NCBI RefSeq assembly: GCF_018476905.1 | Contig: NZ_JAHCVK010000004.1 | Coordinates: 1 to 64,000 of the forward strand | Direction: 5' to 3' | Source of the DNA: Geomobilimonas luticola | Lineage (GTDB): Bacteria > Desulfobacterota > Desulfuromonadia > Geobacterales > Geobacteraceae | DNA: 64,000 nt | Shown here: piece after piece, positions 9,079-20,495 of the stretch | Numbering within the stretch: position 1 is the first letter of the stretch | Layout of the letters: each line of letters begins with the position of its first letter | Notes under the pieces: generated by a model | Databases searched by the model: none | Seen by the model: only the letters and a program-made list of their open reading frames with translations | Told to the model about the DNA's origin: nothing | Position numbers and translations under genes: made by a program

Positions 9079-9536
9079 ATGAACTCCGTTAACCCTTCCC
9101 CCTCAAGCATCGCGAACAGTTCCCGCTCCTTCTTCTCCATCCGGCGGGCTTCCGCTTCGCCGCTCCGTTCATGGTCGTAGCCGGCAAGGTGAAGGATACC
9201 GTGCAGGAGGAGAAAGCAAAGCCGGGCCGTGAAGGAGATATCCCCCTCCGCCGCTTCCCTCGCACAGGTATCGGCCGAAATGGCCACGTCACCGAGCACT
9301 TCGGGGGAGACCCCCCCGAACTCCCCCTCCTGCATGGAGAAGGAGATGACGTTGGTTGCCTTGTCCCGCCCCAGGTACTCCCGGTTCAGGATGCGGATGC
9401 TCCGGTCGCCGACGATGACGACCGACAGCTCGCTAGTGGGTAATCCCAAGGCGCTTAAGATCCTCTCCGCCACTTTTCTCAGGTTCCTGATGCTGACCGG
9501 ATGGCGTCTCTGGCGGTTCTCGATGGCTATCTTCAA
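9075..9536 (-). CDS. ybeY: Endoribonuclease YbeY (16S rRNA maturation)
   Basis: A 153-residue metal-dependent RNase needed for 16S rRNA 3' end maturation. The zinc motif is complete: HGILHLAGYDHE (H-x3-H-x5-H). The conserved N-terminus KIAIENRQRRHPVSIRNLRK requires a start near 9536, where a TTG follows GGGAGG at about 11 nt. This makes it overlap the 3' end of pgpH by 104 bases in another frame. A longer frame back to 9644 adds non-conserved residues. The conserved middle NREYLGRDKATNVISFSM is present. Gene order pgpH-ybeY-dgkA is common across bacteria. Confidence 0.93.
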   Translation of the reverse strand: MKIAIENRQRRHPVSIRNLRKVAERILSALGLPTSELSVVIVGDRSIRILNREYLGRDKATNVISFSMQEGEFGGVSPEVLGDVAISADTCAREAAEGDISFTARLCFLLLHGILHLAGYDHERSGEAEARRMEKKERELFAMLEGEGLTEFM

Positions 9537-11832
9537 GGGTCTTTTTCCCTCCCGCGGTTTTTTCCTTGTATGCCGGCTCCGGGTAGTCGATGCGGTGGTG
9601 GTAGATGGCACCCAGTATCCGGTTGAAGCTCTTGGCGATCCCATGGAGGTTTTTCAGGGTAAGTTCGCACTCGTCGAGCTGGCCGTCGATGAATACCTTG
9701 TTGATGATCTTCTGCACGAGCCCCTGGATGCGGGCCGGGGTCGGGTCGGTGAGGGTGCGGGATGCCGCCTCCACACAGTCCGCCAGAAGCACGAGCCCCG
9801 CTTCGCGGGTCTGGGGTTTGGGACCGGGATAGCGGAACTCCCGTTCGTCCACGGTCTTCCCCTCTCCCGCCAGCTTTTTCGCCTTGTCATGAAAAAAGGT
9901 GATGAGACTGGTGCCGTGGGACTGGCGGATGATATCGATGATGGGAAGGCCGAGCCGGTGCTCCCGCGCCAGCTCCACCCCTTCCTTGACGTGGGCTATG
10001 AGGATGAGGGCGCTCATGTTGGGGGAAAGCTTGTCGTGGCGGTTTTCACCCCCTCCCACGTTCTCGATGAAGTAGAGCGGCTTGGATATCTTCCCCACGT
10101 CATGGTAGTAGGCCGCCACCCGCGCCAGGAGAGGATTGGCATTGATCTCCTCCGCCGCCGACTCCACCATGTTCCCCACCAGCACGCTGTGGTGGTAGGT
10201 ACCGGGAGCCCGGATCATCAGTTCCCGCAGGATGGGAGAGTTGAGATTGGCCAGTTCCAGGAGCTTGATGTCCGTGGTGTAGTGGAAGAACCCCTCCAGT
10301 ATGGGGATGATGCCGGTTACGAAGGCCGCGTTGATGATACCGCCTGCCAGGGCAAATACGATGCAGTAAAGGGACTGCATGGAGAAGAGGCTGTCTCCCA
10401 CTATCTGAAAGGAGATGGCCAGGGCCAGGTTCGCCACGCTCACCTTCGCCCCCGCCTTGTAGATGGTCCCCCGGTCCTTGCACTGCCGGACCCCATGGGC
10501 ACCGACCACCCCGCCGAGAAGGGAGTAGATGACCACCGGGAGGCTGTTGTTGAACATTATCCCGAAGAGAGGGGCACAGATGGCGGTATGAACCAGGGCG
10601 ACCTCGGAGTTGAGGATGATCCGCACGAGGATGGCGCCGACGGCGAAGGGGAACAGGTAATAGTAGTTGGCGGTGTCGATGGAAGGGAATATCCCCCCCA
10701 TCACCGTGGAGACGATATAGACGGTTTTCAGGAGCAGGAAGGAGCAGATGGTGATAAACGCCAGGAGCAGCAGGTCCTTGTTGGACGGATTGAATTTGCG
10801 GATGTTCTTGCGGGCGAAGCGGTAAGGGAGATAGAACAGGATGAGCACAAGTCCGTAGATGCCGACCCCTCCCACCACCCGGTTCATCCCCTTGCGGGCC
10901 TCGGCTATCCGCTGGAGCTTGAGAGCCTGCTCGGCGGTGATCCGTTCACCGACCCGGACGATCATCTCACCCTGCTTCAACTGGAACAGCACCGGACGCA
11001 CAGCCTCCCGCGCCTCCCGCTTCTTCTCGTTCGTCGCCTCGCGGTTGAAGGTCAGATTCGGCTTAAGCATCCGTGCAAGAATTTCCTTGACGGTTGCCAG
11101 GGTATGCTGTCCCCCCCCTTGCGACATCCGGGCACGTTCCAGCGCATTGCGCGCATCTGCCAGCCCGATGTACGCAGTCGAGTTGCCGGCGGCAATCACC
11201 TGGCGGGTTTCCGCGTCGACGATGAGAATGCCGTGGCCCATATCTGAGGAAAACACCTGCCGGTCCACGACGATTCTCTGACTGTAGATCTGGCCGGTAA
11301 TACGACCGATTTCAGTCAGAAGTGTCCGGTCCGACCTGACGGCCAGGAGTGCACCGAGTTCCACCGGCGACAACTCCACGCCGAGGGATTTGGAGACCAC
11401 ATCCCGCAGGTTCTTGATGTCGGGCCCTTCCTCCTGCCCCATCGCCTCACGTACCAGCGCCAGTCCTTTTTCGAATCGCAGGGTTATTTCTTCGGCGGCA
11501 CTGGTGTTGAAATCGTAGACAAAAGGAGCAACGGATTCCGCCTCCGCCCGTTTCTTTTCGGTCAGGGGGTGGTCTTCCAACAGGTAGTCCTGGGTGGCGC
11601 GGATGTCGGAGGTGGCGATATCACCCACCTTGTAGCTGACCGCATGGAACTGCTTGCCGGGGATAATGAGAAAGGCGAGAATGGCGGCTGCAAGAAAGAG
11701 AAGGATGAAGCGGTTGCGTTGCTCGTGTCGGCCACCGGCGAACCTTTCCACCAGGGAATCCAGAAAGTGTTCGGCGATGAGGACCAGGGAATTCCGGGCA
11801 GGCTTATTCTTGTCACCAGTCTGGGTGGGCAT
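9433..11832 (-). CDS. pgpH: PgpH-type 7TM HD-domain phosphohydrolase (c-di-AMP phosphodiesterase family)
   Basis: A 799-residue membrane protein. After one N-terminal membrane segment (residues about 38-58) comes a long extracytoplasmic 7TMR-HDED domain (about 60-330), then about seven membrane helices (about 335-530), and a cytoplasmic HD domain from about 560. The HD signature is visible in YHHSVLVGNMVESAA and AAYYHDVGKISKP, with the later HGTSLITFFH. Characterised members hydrolyse c-di-AMP. This organism group is better known for c-di-GMP and cGAMP, so the substrate here is not certain. The tail after about residue 750 is polar, Pro/Glu-rich and overlaps ybeY. No clear ribosome site precedes the ATG. 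Confidence 0.9.
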   Translation of the reverse strand: MPTQTGDKNKPARNSLVLIAEHFLDSLVERFAGGRHEQRNRFILLFLAAAILAFLIIPGKQFHAVSYKVGDIATSDIRATQDYLLEDHPLTEKKRAEAESVAPFVYDFNTSAAEEITLRFEKGLALVREAMGQEEGPDIKNLRDVVSKSLGVELSPVELGALLAVRSDRTLLTEIGRITGQIYSQRIVVDRQVFSSDMGHGILIVDAETRQVIAAGNSTAYIGLADARNALERARMSQGGGQHTLATVKEILARMLKPNLTFNREATNEKKREAREAVRPVLFQLKQGEMIVRVGERITAEQALKLQRIAEARKGMNRVVGGVGIYGLVLILFYLPYRFARKNIRKFNPSNKDLLLLAFITICSFLLLKTVYIVSTVMGGIFPSIDTANYYYLFPFAVGAILVRIILNSEVALVHTAICAPLFGIMFNNSLPVVIYSLLGGVVGAHGVRQCKDRGTIYKAGAKVSVANLALAISFQIVGDSLFSMQSLYCIVFALAGGIINAAFVTGIIPILEGFFHYTTDIKLLELANLNSPILRELMIRAPGTYHHSVLVGNMVESAAEEINANPLLARVAAYYHDVGKISKPLYFIENVGGGENRHDKLSPNMSALILIAHVKEGVELAREHRLGLPIIDIIRQSHGTSLITFFHDKAKKLAGEGKTVDEREFRYPGPKPQTREAGLVLLADCVEAASRTLTDPTPARIQGLVQKIINKVFIDGQLDECELTLKNLHGIAKSFNRILGAIYHHRIDYPEPAYKEKTAGGKKTLEDSHREPPETPSGQHQEPEKSGGEDLKRLGITH

Positions 11833-13456
<1,624 letters not shown>

Positions 13457-13502
13457 CTACCTTTACATGGGAGACGAGGCTTTCCCGAAAAGAGAGTTCG
13501 TC

Positions 13503-13577
13503 TACCCCCACCCACCCCTCCCCCGCTGGGGGAGGGCAGAGAGTTCTCCCCCCGGAGGGGGGAGGTAGGAGGGGGGC
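13503..13577. repeat. C/G-rich palindromic repeat, copy 1
   Basis: Two hairpins, CCCTCCCCCGCTGGGGGAGGG and CTCCCCCCGGAGGGGGGAG, lie in tandem and are closely matched by the sequence at 58182-58256. Both copies are intergenic. The runs of C and G could also form quadruplex-type structures. It is a dispersed repeat of unknown role, here between eno and its terminator. Confidence 0.8.
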
Positions 13578-13616
13578 TTTTTCGAATTGACAGTTGTTAG
13601 TACAATCCCAACGAAG

Positions 13617-13645
13617 GGGCCGACATCCGTGTCGGCCCCTTTTTC
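13617..13645 (+). terminator. Rho-independent terminator after eno
   Basis: GGGGCCGAC pairs with GTCGGCCCC around a short loop and is followed by five T residues. It lies 160 bp after the enolase stop, beyond the C/G-rich repeat. Confidence 0.9.
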
Positions 13646-13715
13646 CGTCCGCCCCCATCGCACCTGCCCTATGGTATACTTGGAGGCACCTGCAATTCCA
13701 GCCAAGGAGTATTTC

Positions 13716-15146
13716 ATGCGCTACTCGCCACTCATCACCGATCTCTACGAACTGACCATGCTGGCCGGCTACCTGGACGAGGGGATGGACGACACCCCTG
13801 CCGTCTTCGACCTCTTCTTTCGCCACAACCCGTTCAAGGGGGGGTATGCGGTCTTTGCCGGCCTCGACACCGCTCTCGCCTACCTGGAGAACCTCCGTTT
13901 CACCGAGGAGGAGCTCGCCTACCTGGCCAGCCTCGGCCTCTTCCGCCCCCTCTTCATCGATTTCCTCCGCGAGTTCCGCTTCCGGGGGACTATCACCGCC
14001 ATGCAGGAAGGGACGGTGGTCTTCGGGCGGGAGCCGCTGGTCACCGTGGAGGGGACCCTGGCGGAGGCCCAGTTCGTGGAGACGGCCCTTCTCAATATCA
14101 TCAACTTCCAGACCCTCATCGCCACCAAGGCGGCACGGGTCTGCCAGATGGCGGGAAAGGCCTCGGTCATCGAGTTCGGCCTGCGCCGCGCCCACGGACC
14201 GGACGGCGGCTTGTCCGTGGCACGGGCCGCGTACATCGGCGGGGCACGGAGCACGAGCAACGTGGAAGCCGGCCACCGGTTCGGCATCCCGGTCAAGGGG
14301 ACCCACGCCCACAGCTGGATCATGGCCTTCCCCGACGAGCTGACCGCCTTCCGCAAATACGCCGAGGTCTTCCCCGACTCCTGCATCCTCCTGGTGGATA
14401 CCTACGACACCCTGAAGAGCGGCATCCCCCACGCCATCACCGTAGCAAAAGAGTTGCGGGAGCGGGGGCACGAACTGGCCGGGGTCCGGATCGACTCCGG
14501 GGACCTGGCCTACCTCAGCAGGGAAAGCCGCCGGATGTTCGACGAGGCAGGTTTTCCCCGGGCCAGGATCGTCGCCTCCAACGAGATCGACGAGTACGTC
14601 ATTGAATCGATCCTCGCCGAAGGGGGGAAGGTGGACATCTACGGCGTCGGGACCAGGCTCGCCACCGGCATGGGGGAAGGAGGCGGAGCGCTGGGGGGGG
14701 TGTACAAGCTGGTCCGGATCGGCGACCGACCCAAGCTCAAGGTGACGAGCGACGTCGCCAAGGCCACCCTCCCCGACCGGAAGCGGCTTTTCCGGGCCGT
14801 GGCCCCGGACGGCGCGTTCCTCATGGACGTCATGACACTTCAGGACGAAACGGTGCAGCCGGGAGAGCTGGTCTACAACCCGGCCAACCCCCTGGAGCGG
14901 AAGCAGATCCCCGCCGATGCCCGGCTGGTGGAACTGCGTCAGGTGGTGATGACCGAAGGAAAACGGACCGGCGCCACGCCGAACCTGGACGCCATGGCCG
15001 ACCGCTGCGCCGACCAGCGCGGCCGCCTCCCCCAGGGGTGCCTGCGCCACGTCAACCCCCACATCTACAAGGTCTCCATCAGCCGCGGGCTCAACGACCT
15101 GCGCAACCGGCTCATGGACGAGGTTGAGCAGGGATATAAACCGTAA
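13716..15146 (+). CDS. pncB: Nicotinate phosphoribosyltransferase
   Basis: A 476-residue enzyme of NAD salvage, joining nicotinate and PRPP to form nicotinate mononucleotide. The start ATG follows AAGGAG at 8 nt; a longer upstream frame lacks a ribosome site. Visible family features are SPLITDLYELTMLAGYL, FFRHNPFKGGYAVFAGL, the EFGLRRAHGPDGG segment around the active-site His, GTHAHSWIMAF, LVDTYDTLKSGIPHA, VRIDSGDLAYLSRE, and the phosphate-binding region DIYGVGTRLATG. The next gene encodes the probable nicotinamidase that supplies its substrate, 17 bp downstream. Confidence 0.96.
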   Translation: MRYSPLITDLYELTMLAGYLDEGMDDTPAVFDLFFRHNPFKGGYAVFAGLDTALAYLENLRFTEEELAYLASLGLFRPLFIDFLREFRFRGTITAMQEGTVVFGREPLVTVEGTLAEAQFVETALLNIINFQTLIATKAARVCQMAGKASVIEFGLRRAHGPDGGLSVARAAYIGGARSTSNVEAGHRFGIPVKGTHAHSWIMAFPDELTAFRKYAEVFPDSCILLVDTYDTLKSGIPHAITVAKELRERGHELAGVRIDSGDLAYLSRESRRMFDEAGFPRARIVASNEIDEYVIESILAEGGKVDIYGVGTRLATGMGEGGGALGGVYKLVRIGDRPKLKVTSDVAKATLPDRKRLFRAVAPDGAFLMDVMTLQDETVQPGELVYNPANPLERKQIPADARLVELRQVVMTEGKRTGATPNLDAMADRCADQRGRLPQGCLRHVNPHIYKVSISRGLNDLRNRLMDEVEQGYKP

Positions 15147-15163
15147 ACCTCAAAGGAGTGCCC

Positions 15164-15757
15164 ATGGAAAAAGATTCCGCCCTGCTCATCGTCGACATCC
15201 AGAACGACTTCTGCCCTGGAGGCGCCCTCGGTGTGAGCGAGGGGGACAAGGTGGTGCCGGTGCTGAACCGCTACATCGAGCTGTTCACGGCCCAGGGGCT
15301 CCCGGTCTTCGCGACCCGCGACTGGCACCCCGCCACGACCTCCCACTTCCAGGCCTTCGGCGGCGTCTGGCCGGTCCACTGCATACAGGGGAGTACAGGA
15401 GCCGCCTTCCATCCGGACCTCAAACTCCCTCCCCATGCCGTCATCATCTCGAAGGGGATGGACCCGACCAGGGACGACTACTCCGCCCTCCACGGCATCG
15501 GGCCGGACGGCACCCCCCTTCCCGACCTCCTGCGGCAGCGCGGGGTCAAGACGGTCTACGTGGGAGGGCTCGCCACCGACTACTGCGTCAAGGAATCGGT
15601 GCTGGAAGGGATAGCCCGGGGGTTCACCATGGTCTACCTGGCGGACGCCTCGCGGGGGGTTAATCTCCAGCCGGGCGACACGGATAAGGCCGAGGAGGAG
15701 ATGGCTCGAGCGGGAGCAGGCACGGCTTCCCTGGCGGAGCTGGCCGCAAAAGGTTAA
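15164..15757 (+). CDS. pncA: Nicotinamidase (isochorismatase-like hydrolase)
   Basis: A 197-residue isochorismatase-fold hydrolase that probably deamidates nicotinamide to nicotinate for the PncB enzyme next to it. The catalytic triad is visible: Asp in LLIVDIQNDFCPGGALGV, Lys in IISKGMDPTRDDYSA and Cys in GLATDYCVKESVLEG. The metal site is suggested by DWHPATTSHF. The ATG at 15164 is preferred over an in-frame GTG six bases earlier because AAGGAG then has a normal spacing. Context makes nicotinamidase much more likely than another isochorismatase-family role. Confidence 0.93.
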   Translation: MEKDSALLIVDIQNDFCPGGALGVSEGDKVVPVLNRYIELFTAQGLPVFATRDWHPATTSHFQAFGGVWPVHCIQGSTGAAFHPDLKLPPHAVIISKGMDPTRDDYSALHGIGPDGTPLPDLLRQRGVKTVYVGGLATDYCVKESVLEGIARGFTMVYLADASRGVNLQPGDTDKAEEEMARAGAGTASLAELAAKG

Positions 15758-15842
15758 TTTTATTGCATTTACCCGCCAAACGGCGTATATATGGGGCTCA
15801 GCTTATCCTTCATCCCACGTAGGCAAGGAAGCCCCGAACGCC

Positions 15843-16907
<1,065 letters not shown>

Positions 16908-16930
16908 GACTTTTCCCCTATCCTGCAACA

Positions 16931-16964
16931 AAAAAGGCTCCTTCGGTTGAAGGGGCCTTTTTGT
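16931..16964. terminator. Bidirectional terminator after DAHP synthase
   Basis: AAAAAGGCTCCTTC and GAAGGGGCCTTTTT form a hairpin with T or A tracts at both ends. It can end the DAHP synthase transcript and also the converging minus-strand gene at 17014. Confidence 0.88.
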
Positions 16965-17013
16965 TGTGTCACGGATGGTAACGGTGGCGTACGGAGAACA
17001 TGAAACCGGGAAT

Positions 17014-18135
17014 TCAGATTCCAGTCTCCATACTTCTCAGCTCTGAGCCACTGACCGTTATGCCACGTTTTGCGAGTGTCTGGAGTAATTTCAGTGCTTG
17101 GCGCAGATCGGCATTACGCCCGACAGTTACCCGCCAGACTTTCAGCGGGACCATGACTCTGACGATCTGCAGCCCTTCCAGCCCTTTGGTAGCAAGCCGC
17201 TTCTGCTCCCTCCTGGCGCTTTCCTCAGACATGAGAGAGCATGCAACTACGCTATAAGAGTCGCCATCCCTGACTATGAATGCATCCTTGGTGTAGAGGG
17301 CGACCTGGGCTCGTCTTTGCTCGGCCGACTTCGCATCGGCGTAGCGGGCAACGAGCAAACGGAAGACCTCCACCTCCTTTGTCGCTGCGGCAACATCCGG
17401 CTTAAGGCCAGCGGCTATCACTTTTCTCACGACAGTGTCGAGCTTTTTCCGGCTCATGGCTTCCCCGACTACCAGAACAATGCGCTCGTTCGATTTCGCC
17501 CGTGGCGCGGTTGCCGGGGCAGCATTTTCGGCAGTTACGGGGAGCCGGGAAGGTGTCGACTTCGCAACCGGAGCAGACTGCGTACCTGTGTCAGTCGGCA
17601 ATGCCGAAGCGACCGGGACGACCGGTTTATCCCTGGCACTCACGTAATAAGGCTCCGCCGGAAGGGCCGCCATGGGAACCCGCAACCCGCGGGAATTATT
17701 CAGCGCCTCGACCCGGGAGGGAAGCGGCGTCCCCTCCGCAGGAAACACCATAACCCTGAGAAAGTCGTCATTATTCATAAAAAAGACTTTGGCGATGCCT
17801 ATCTTGTTGATATCGATCATGTCCGCTCCCAGCGCATTCGCAGCACCATGGATATCGATTTCAAGCCGGGACGGTGGTAAAAGGACGGTACGTACCTCGT
17901 ACGAGACACTTCCTGTAAATATCATCTCCAGCGCGTCAGGCCGGACGGTCATCCCGATGAGCACTTTTTTCCCTTTGAACGACGTGACGGTGTCCCTCTT
18001 TGCCCGCCAATGTACCTGCTCCTGCAGGGTTTGAGCAGGTGCATCAGCCGGACCGGCAATCGGTTCCGTTTCGGCGATCGCGGTTGTGCTCAGAATCAAC
18101 GAAACGATACTTAACAGTCGAACCGTTGTTTTCAT
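17014..18135 (-). CDS. Exported AMIN-like and SPOR-like domain protein
   Basis: A 373-residue exported protein. The ATG behind ATGGAGAATAT gives a signal peptide (MKTTVRLLSIVSLILSTTAIAE). Residues about 45-150 contain a beta-rich stretch resembling an AMIN-type domain (LIGMTVRPDALEMIFTGSVSYEV, LPPSRLEIDIHG). Residues about 180-220 are a low-complexity Ala/Pro/Thr linker. The C-terminal part resembles a degenerate pair of SPOR-like repeats (FRLLVARYADAKSAEQRR, then YSVVACSLMSEESARREQKRL). This arrangement fits peptidoglycan or secretin-associated envelope proteins. It stands alone, convergent to the DAHP synthase gene. Confidence 0.65.
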   Translation of the reverse strand: MKTTVRLLSIVSLILSTTAIAETEPIAGPADAPAQTLQEQVHWRAKRDTVTSFKGKKVLIGMTVRPDALEMIFTGSVSYEVRTVLLPPSRLEIDIHGAANALGADMIDINKIGIAKVFFMNNDDFLRVMVFPAEGTPLPSRVEALNNSRGLRVPMAALPAEPYYVSARDKPVVPVASALPTDTGTQSAPVAKSTPSRLPVTAENAAPATAPRAKSNERIVLVVGEAMSRKKLDTVVRKVIAAGLKPDVAAATKEVEVFRLLVARYADAKSAEQRRAQVALYTKDAFIVRDGDSYSVVACSLMSEESARREQKRLATKGLEGLQIVRVMVPLKVWRVTVGRNADLRQALKLLQTLAKRGITVSGSELRSMETGI

Positions 18136-18339
18136 ATATTCTCCATCTCGACGCAACTCTTCCAGCACATCGCACTCTTACGTCGCGTGTCACGACGAAC
18201 ACTCCCTAGTTATATCAGAATACAAAACAATTGTTAGATACCTTCCATATTTTGCCTGCCTGAATCCGCCGCGTCCAGCCGTTGCGGCTCCCCTCTGCGC
18301 GATTGCCCGCTGTGCGCGGACGCGGGGGCAAAATCTTCC
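18136..18339. other. Divergent intergenic region
   Basis: This region lies between the minus-strand AMIN/SPOR-like gene and the plus-strand beta-helix gene. It should carry the minus-strand promoter, but I can mark no clear site. No credible ORF. Confidence 0.4.
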
Positions 18340-18368
18340 TTGACACCCTCCACGGAGAGGATTACAAC
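18340..18368 (+). promoter_or_regulatory. Predicted sigma-70-type promoter of the beta-helix gene
   Basis: TTGACA at 18340-18345 and TACAAC at 18363-18368 are separated by 17 bases, about 33 bases upstream of a TAGGAG ribosome site and ATG at 18402. Confidence 0.55.
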
Positions 18369-18401
18369 CGTCTCATCTATCCCTCTTAGGAGTCGAATTA
18401 C

Positions 18402-19183
18402 ATGAGATTATTTGCCCGAGGAACCTCTTGATTCTGGTATTCATCCTGGCGGAGGCCGCACAGGCAGCAGGTGGCATATCCGGCAAGAGCAAAAGTATCG
18501 TCTGGCAAGGAACCGTCCAGGTCAATAAAACCTATACCGTTCCCAAGGGCAAAACCCTCGAAATCCGGCCGGGAAGCAGGATACACTTTGCAAAGGGGAG
18601 TGGACTGCTTGTACGAGGAACACTCCGGGCATTTGGCCGGAAGGGACAGGAGATTGTCGTCACCTCGACCAAAACGGGCTCTCGAGGGAGTTGGGATGAA
18701 ATCAGGCTTGAAAGTGCCAGTGACAGTACTATGGAGCATTGCATCATCGAGAATGCCACGTGGGGCATTCAAAGTCATGATACTCGGCTGAACCTCACAG
18801 CCTGCACGTTCAGAAACGGCGAAGGGGGGATCAGGTTTCGCGGTGGGCCCCTCACCATCAGCAAGTGCACATTTACCGGCAACGGGATCGGTATAAGGTC
18901 GTTTAAGGGAATAGCGCAGATATCGGAATCTGATTTCACGGATAACGAAATCGGTATTTTTGTCCGGGAAAAAGGAAGCGGACTGAACATAACCGGAAGC
19001 AACTTCCGAAATAGCTCTTACAACATTAAAATCGGCGATTTCAATGACGAGGATGTGAAAGCTCCAGACAACTGGTGGGGAGGAGAGGACCCATCAGTAA
19101 CTATCTACGATGGCGTAAGAGAGCCCGGAATTGGACGTGTCCTGTTTGAGCCCTTCAGGAGAGAGCGGATTTCATTGCACTAG
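18402..19183 (+). CDS. Secreted right-handed beta-helix protein, with an apparent frameshift in the signal peptide
   Basis: The main frame (from 18428, about 251 residues) has parallel beta-helix repeats: TMEHCIIENATWGIQSHDTR, LNLTACTFRNGEGGIRFRGG, LTISKCTFTGNGIGIRS, AQISESDFTDNEIGIFV and LNITGSNFRNSSYNIKI, followed by DNWWGGEDP. It ends in FEPF, a usual tail for such domains. The good ribosome site and ATG at 18402 read MRLFARGTS and then stop. A -1 shift there would join it to LILVFILAEAAQAAGG and make a complete signal peptide. A TTG at 18428 behind GAGGA could instead start a very short signal. Either a one-base indel, a sequencing error or recoding is possible. The protein is probably exported; no enzyme residues can be named. 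Confidence 0.7.
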
Positions 19184-19231
19184 ACAGGAATGTTCGTAAC
19201 CGATTCAATACAATGAGTAAGGAGTTTCTCC

Positions 19232-20059
19232 ATGAAACTGCTGCGCCTGCTCGTTACCGGTTGTATGATGTTTCTTCTGGCCGGCTGTTTTCAGGTTACG
19301 ACGGTGGTTCGCGTCAATCCCGACGGGAGCGGTACGGTGGAGGAACGGGTGCTCTTGAGCAATAAGATCGTCGCCCAGATCGAGGAGCTCGTGCGGAGCT
19401 TCGAAGACAAGGGTGGCAAGGGGAAACCCTTCGATATGTTCCAACCGGACCAGCTCAAGGAACATGCCCGCTCCATGGGGAAGGGTGTCACCTACCGCGG
19501 GGGGGAAAAAGCGGTAACTCCGGACTACACGGGCTATTGGGCAACCTACGCATTCAGCGACATCAACACGCTCAAACTCAACCAGCAAAGCGCCCCGGCC
19601 GGCGGCACCGAATCAAAGGCCCTCCCCCTGAGTTTCCGCTTCAAAAAGGGCCCCGCGTCAACCCTGACCATCCTGCAGCCCAAGACGGAACCATCCAGGG
19701 TGGCTCCTGCCGTGCCGGACGGGAAACCGGCCTCCCCTGCCGACGTTCCACCCCAAATGACCGAGGAAAAGACAAAGGAATTGCTGGAGATGTTCATGGG
19801 AATGAAGTTTGCCCTTGCCGTTGAGGTGAACGGCACCATCCTCAGCACCAACGCCACCCATCGCGACGGGAATCGCCTGACTATCGTCGATTTCGACCTC
19901 GGCAAGCTTGGCAATGCAACACCGGATGAACTGGAGAAGTTGAGCCAGATGAAGGGCGGTTCGCTCGAAGAGGCAAAGGAACTCGCGAAGAACATCCCGG
20001 GGGTAGCGTTTGATTTGAATGAAAAGGTGACGGTGGTCTTTGAGAAAGGGAGGCCCTGA
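19232..20059 (+). CDS. Lipoprotein of unknown function
   Basis: A 275-residue lipoprotein with the signal MKLLRLLVTGCMMFLLAGC and a clear lipobox (LAGC). TAAGGAG precedes the start. The first mature residues FQVTTVVRVNPDGSGTVEERVLLS look like a beta-strand pair seen in a group of bacterial lipoproteins. The middle is Pro/Ala-rich, and the C-terminal part (VEVNGTILSTNATHRDGNRLTIVDFDLGKL) resembles the transmembrane-proximal beta domain of similar proteins. I do not recognise a named family with certainty. It follows the beta-helix gene by 48 bp and may share its transcript. Confidence 0.75.
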   Translation: MKLLRLLVTGCMMFLLAGCFQVTTVVRVNPDGSGTVEERVLLSNKIVAQIEELVRSFEDKGGKGKPFDMFQPDQLKEHARSMGKGVTYRGGEKAVTPDYTGYWATYAFSDINTLKLNQQSAPAGGTESKALPLSFRFKKGPASTLTILQPKTEPSRVAPAVPDGKPASPADVPPQMTEEKTKELLEMFMGMKFALAVEVNGTILSTNATHRDGNRLTIVDFDLGKLGNATPDELEKLSQMKGGSLEEAKELAKNIPGVAFDLNEKVTVVFEKGRP

Positions 20060-20148
20060 AGAGCTACCTGAACACCTGACGTTGTTCTTCAGTCACGCGT
20101 TACCATTGCATGGCAACAAATGACCTTCAAAAGGAGGATCGAGCCATT

Positions 20149-20334
20149 ATGTCTGAAAAACTGACTGACGATCAGGCGGTCGCCCTGGAAGAAGCGGTCA
20201 TCAGCACGAGTTGTGAGATTGCCGCCCTGGTCAACATCCTTGAGCGCAAGGGGCTGATAACGCGCAACGAGCTTACGGAGGAGGTCCAGCGCATCAGGGA
20301 ATCCATGCGCGGAATGATTGTCACGTACAAGTAA
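20149..20334 (+). CDS. Small helical hypothetical protein
   Basis: A 61-residue protein, MSEKLTDDQAVALEEA onward, preceded by AAAGGAGG. An upstream in-frame ATG at 20110 has no ribosome site. It is predicted to be mostly alpha-helical, with one Cys (ISTSCEIAALVNIL) and a charged C-terminal helix (NELTEEVQRIRESMRG). No membrane segment or signal. Function unknown. Confidence 0.7.
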   Translation: MSEKLTDDQAVALEEAVISTSCEIAALVNILERKGLITRNELTEEVQRIRESMRGMIVTYK

Positions 20335-20495
20335 GTGAGCGACTGCCGATTCCTTGCAACCAAGCCTCTTGCAAAAAGAAAAAAACCTGCAAAATCTGTA
20401 ACCCCCCTGCTTCGCTCCGCTCGCTTCCCCCCTTAGATAAGGGGGGATTGAGGGGGGTTATGGGGGCTTTGCTGTTTTCGGCAACGGTGAACCGT
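20335..20495. repeat. Convergent intergenic region with G/C-run palindrome
   Basis: Between two convergent genes lie an AGCCTCTTGCAAAAAG motif (20363-20380, also seen near 62343 and inverted near 62420) and the palindrome CCCCCCTTAGATAAGGGGGG, followed by GATTGAGGGGGGTT. These are dispersed-repeat fragments without coding capacity. The palindrome may assist termination from both sides. Confidence 0.5.

Noticed and set aside
9229-11247. Long plus-strand frame of 672 codons across pgpH
   Set aside because: Antisense to a conserved HD-domain gene; composition reflects codon bias of the real strand.
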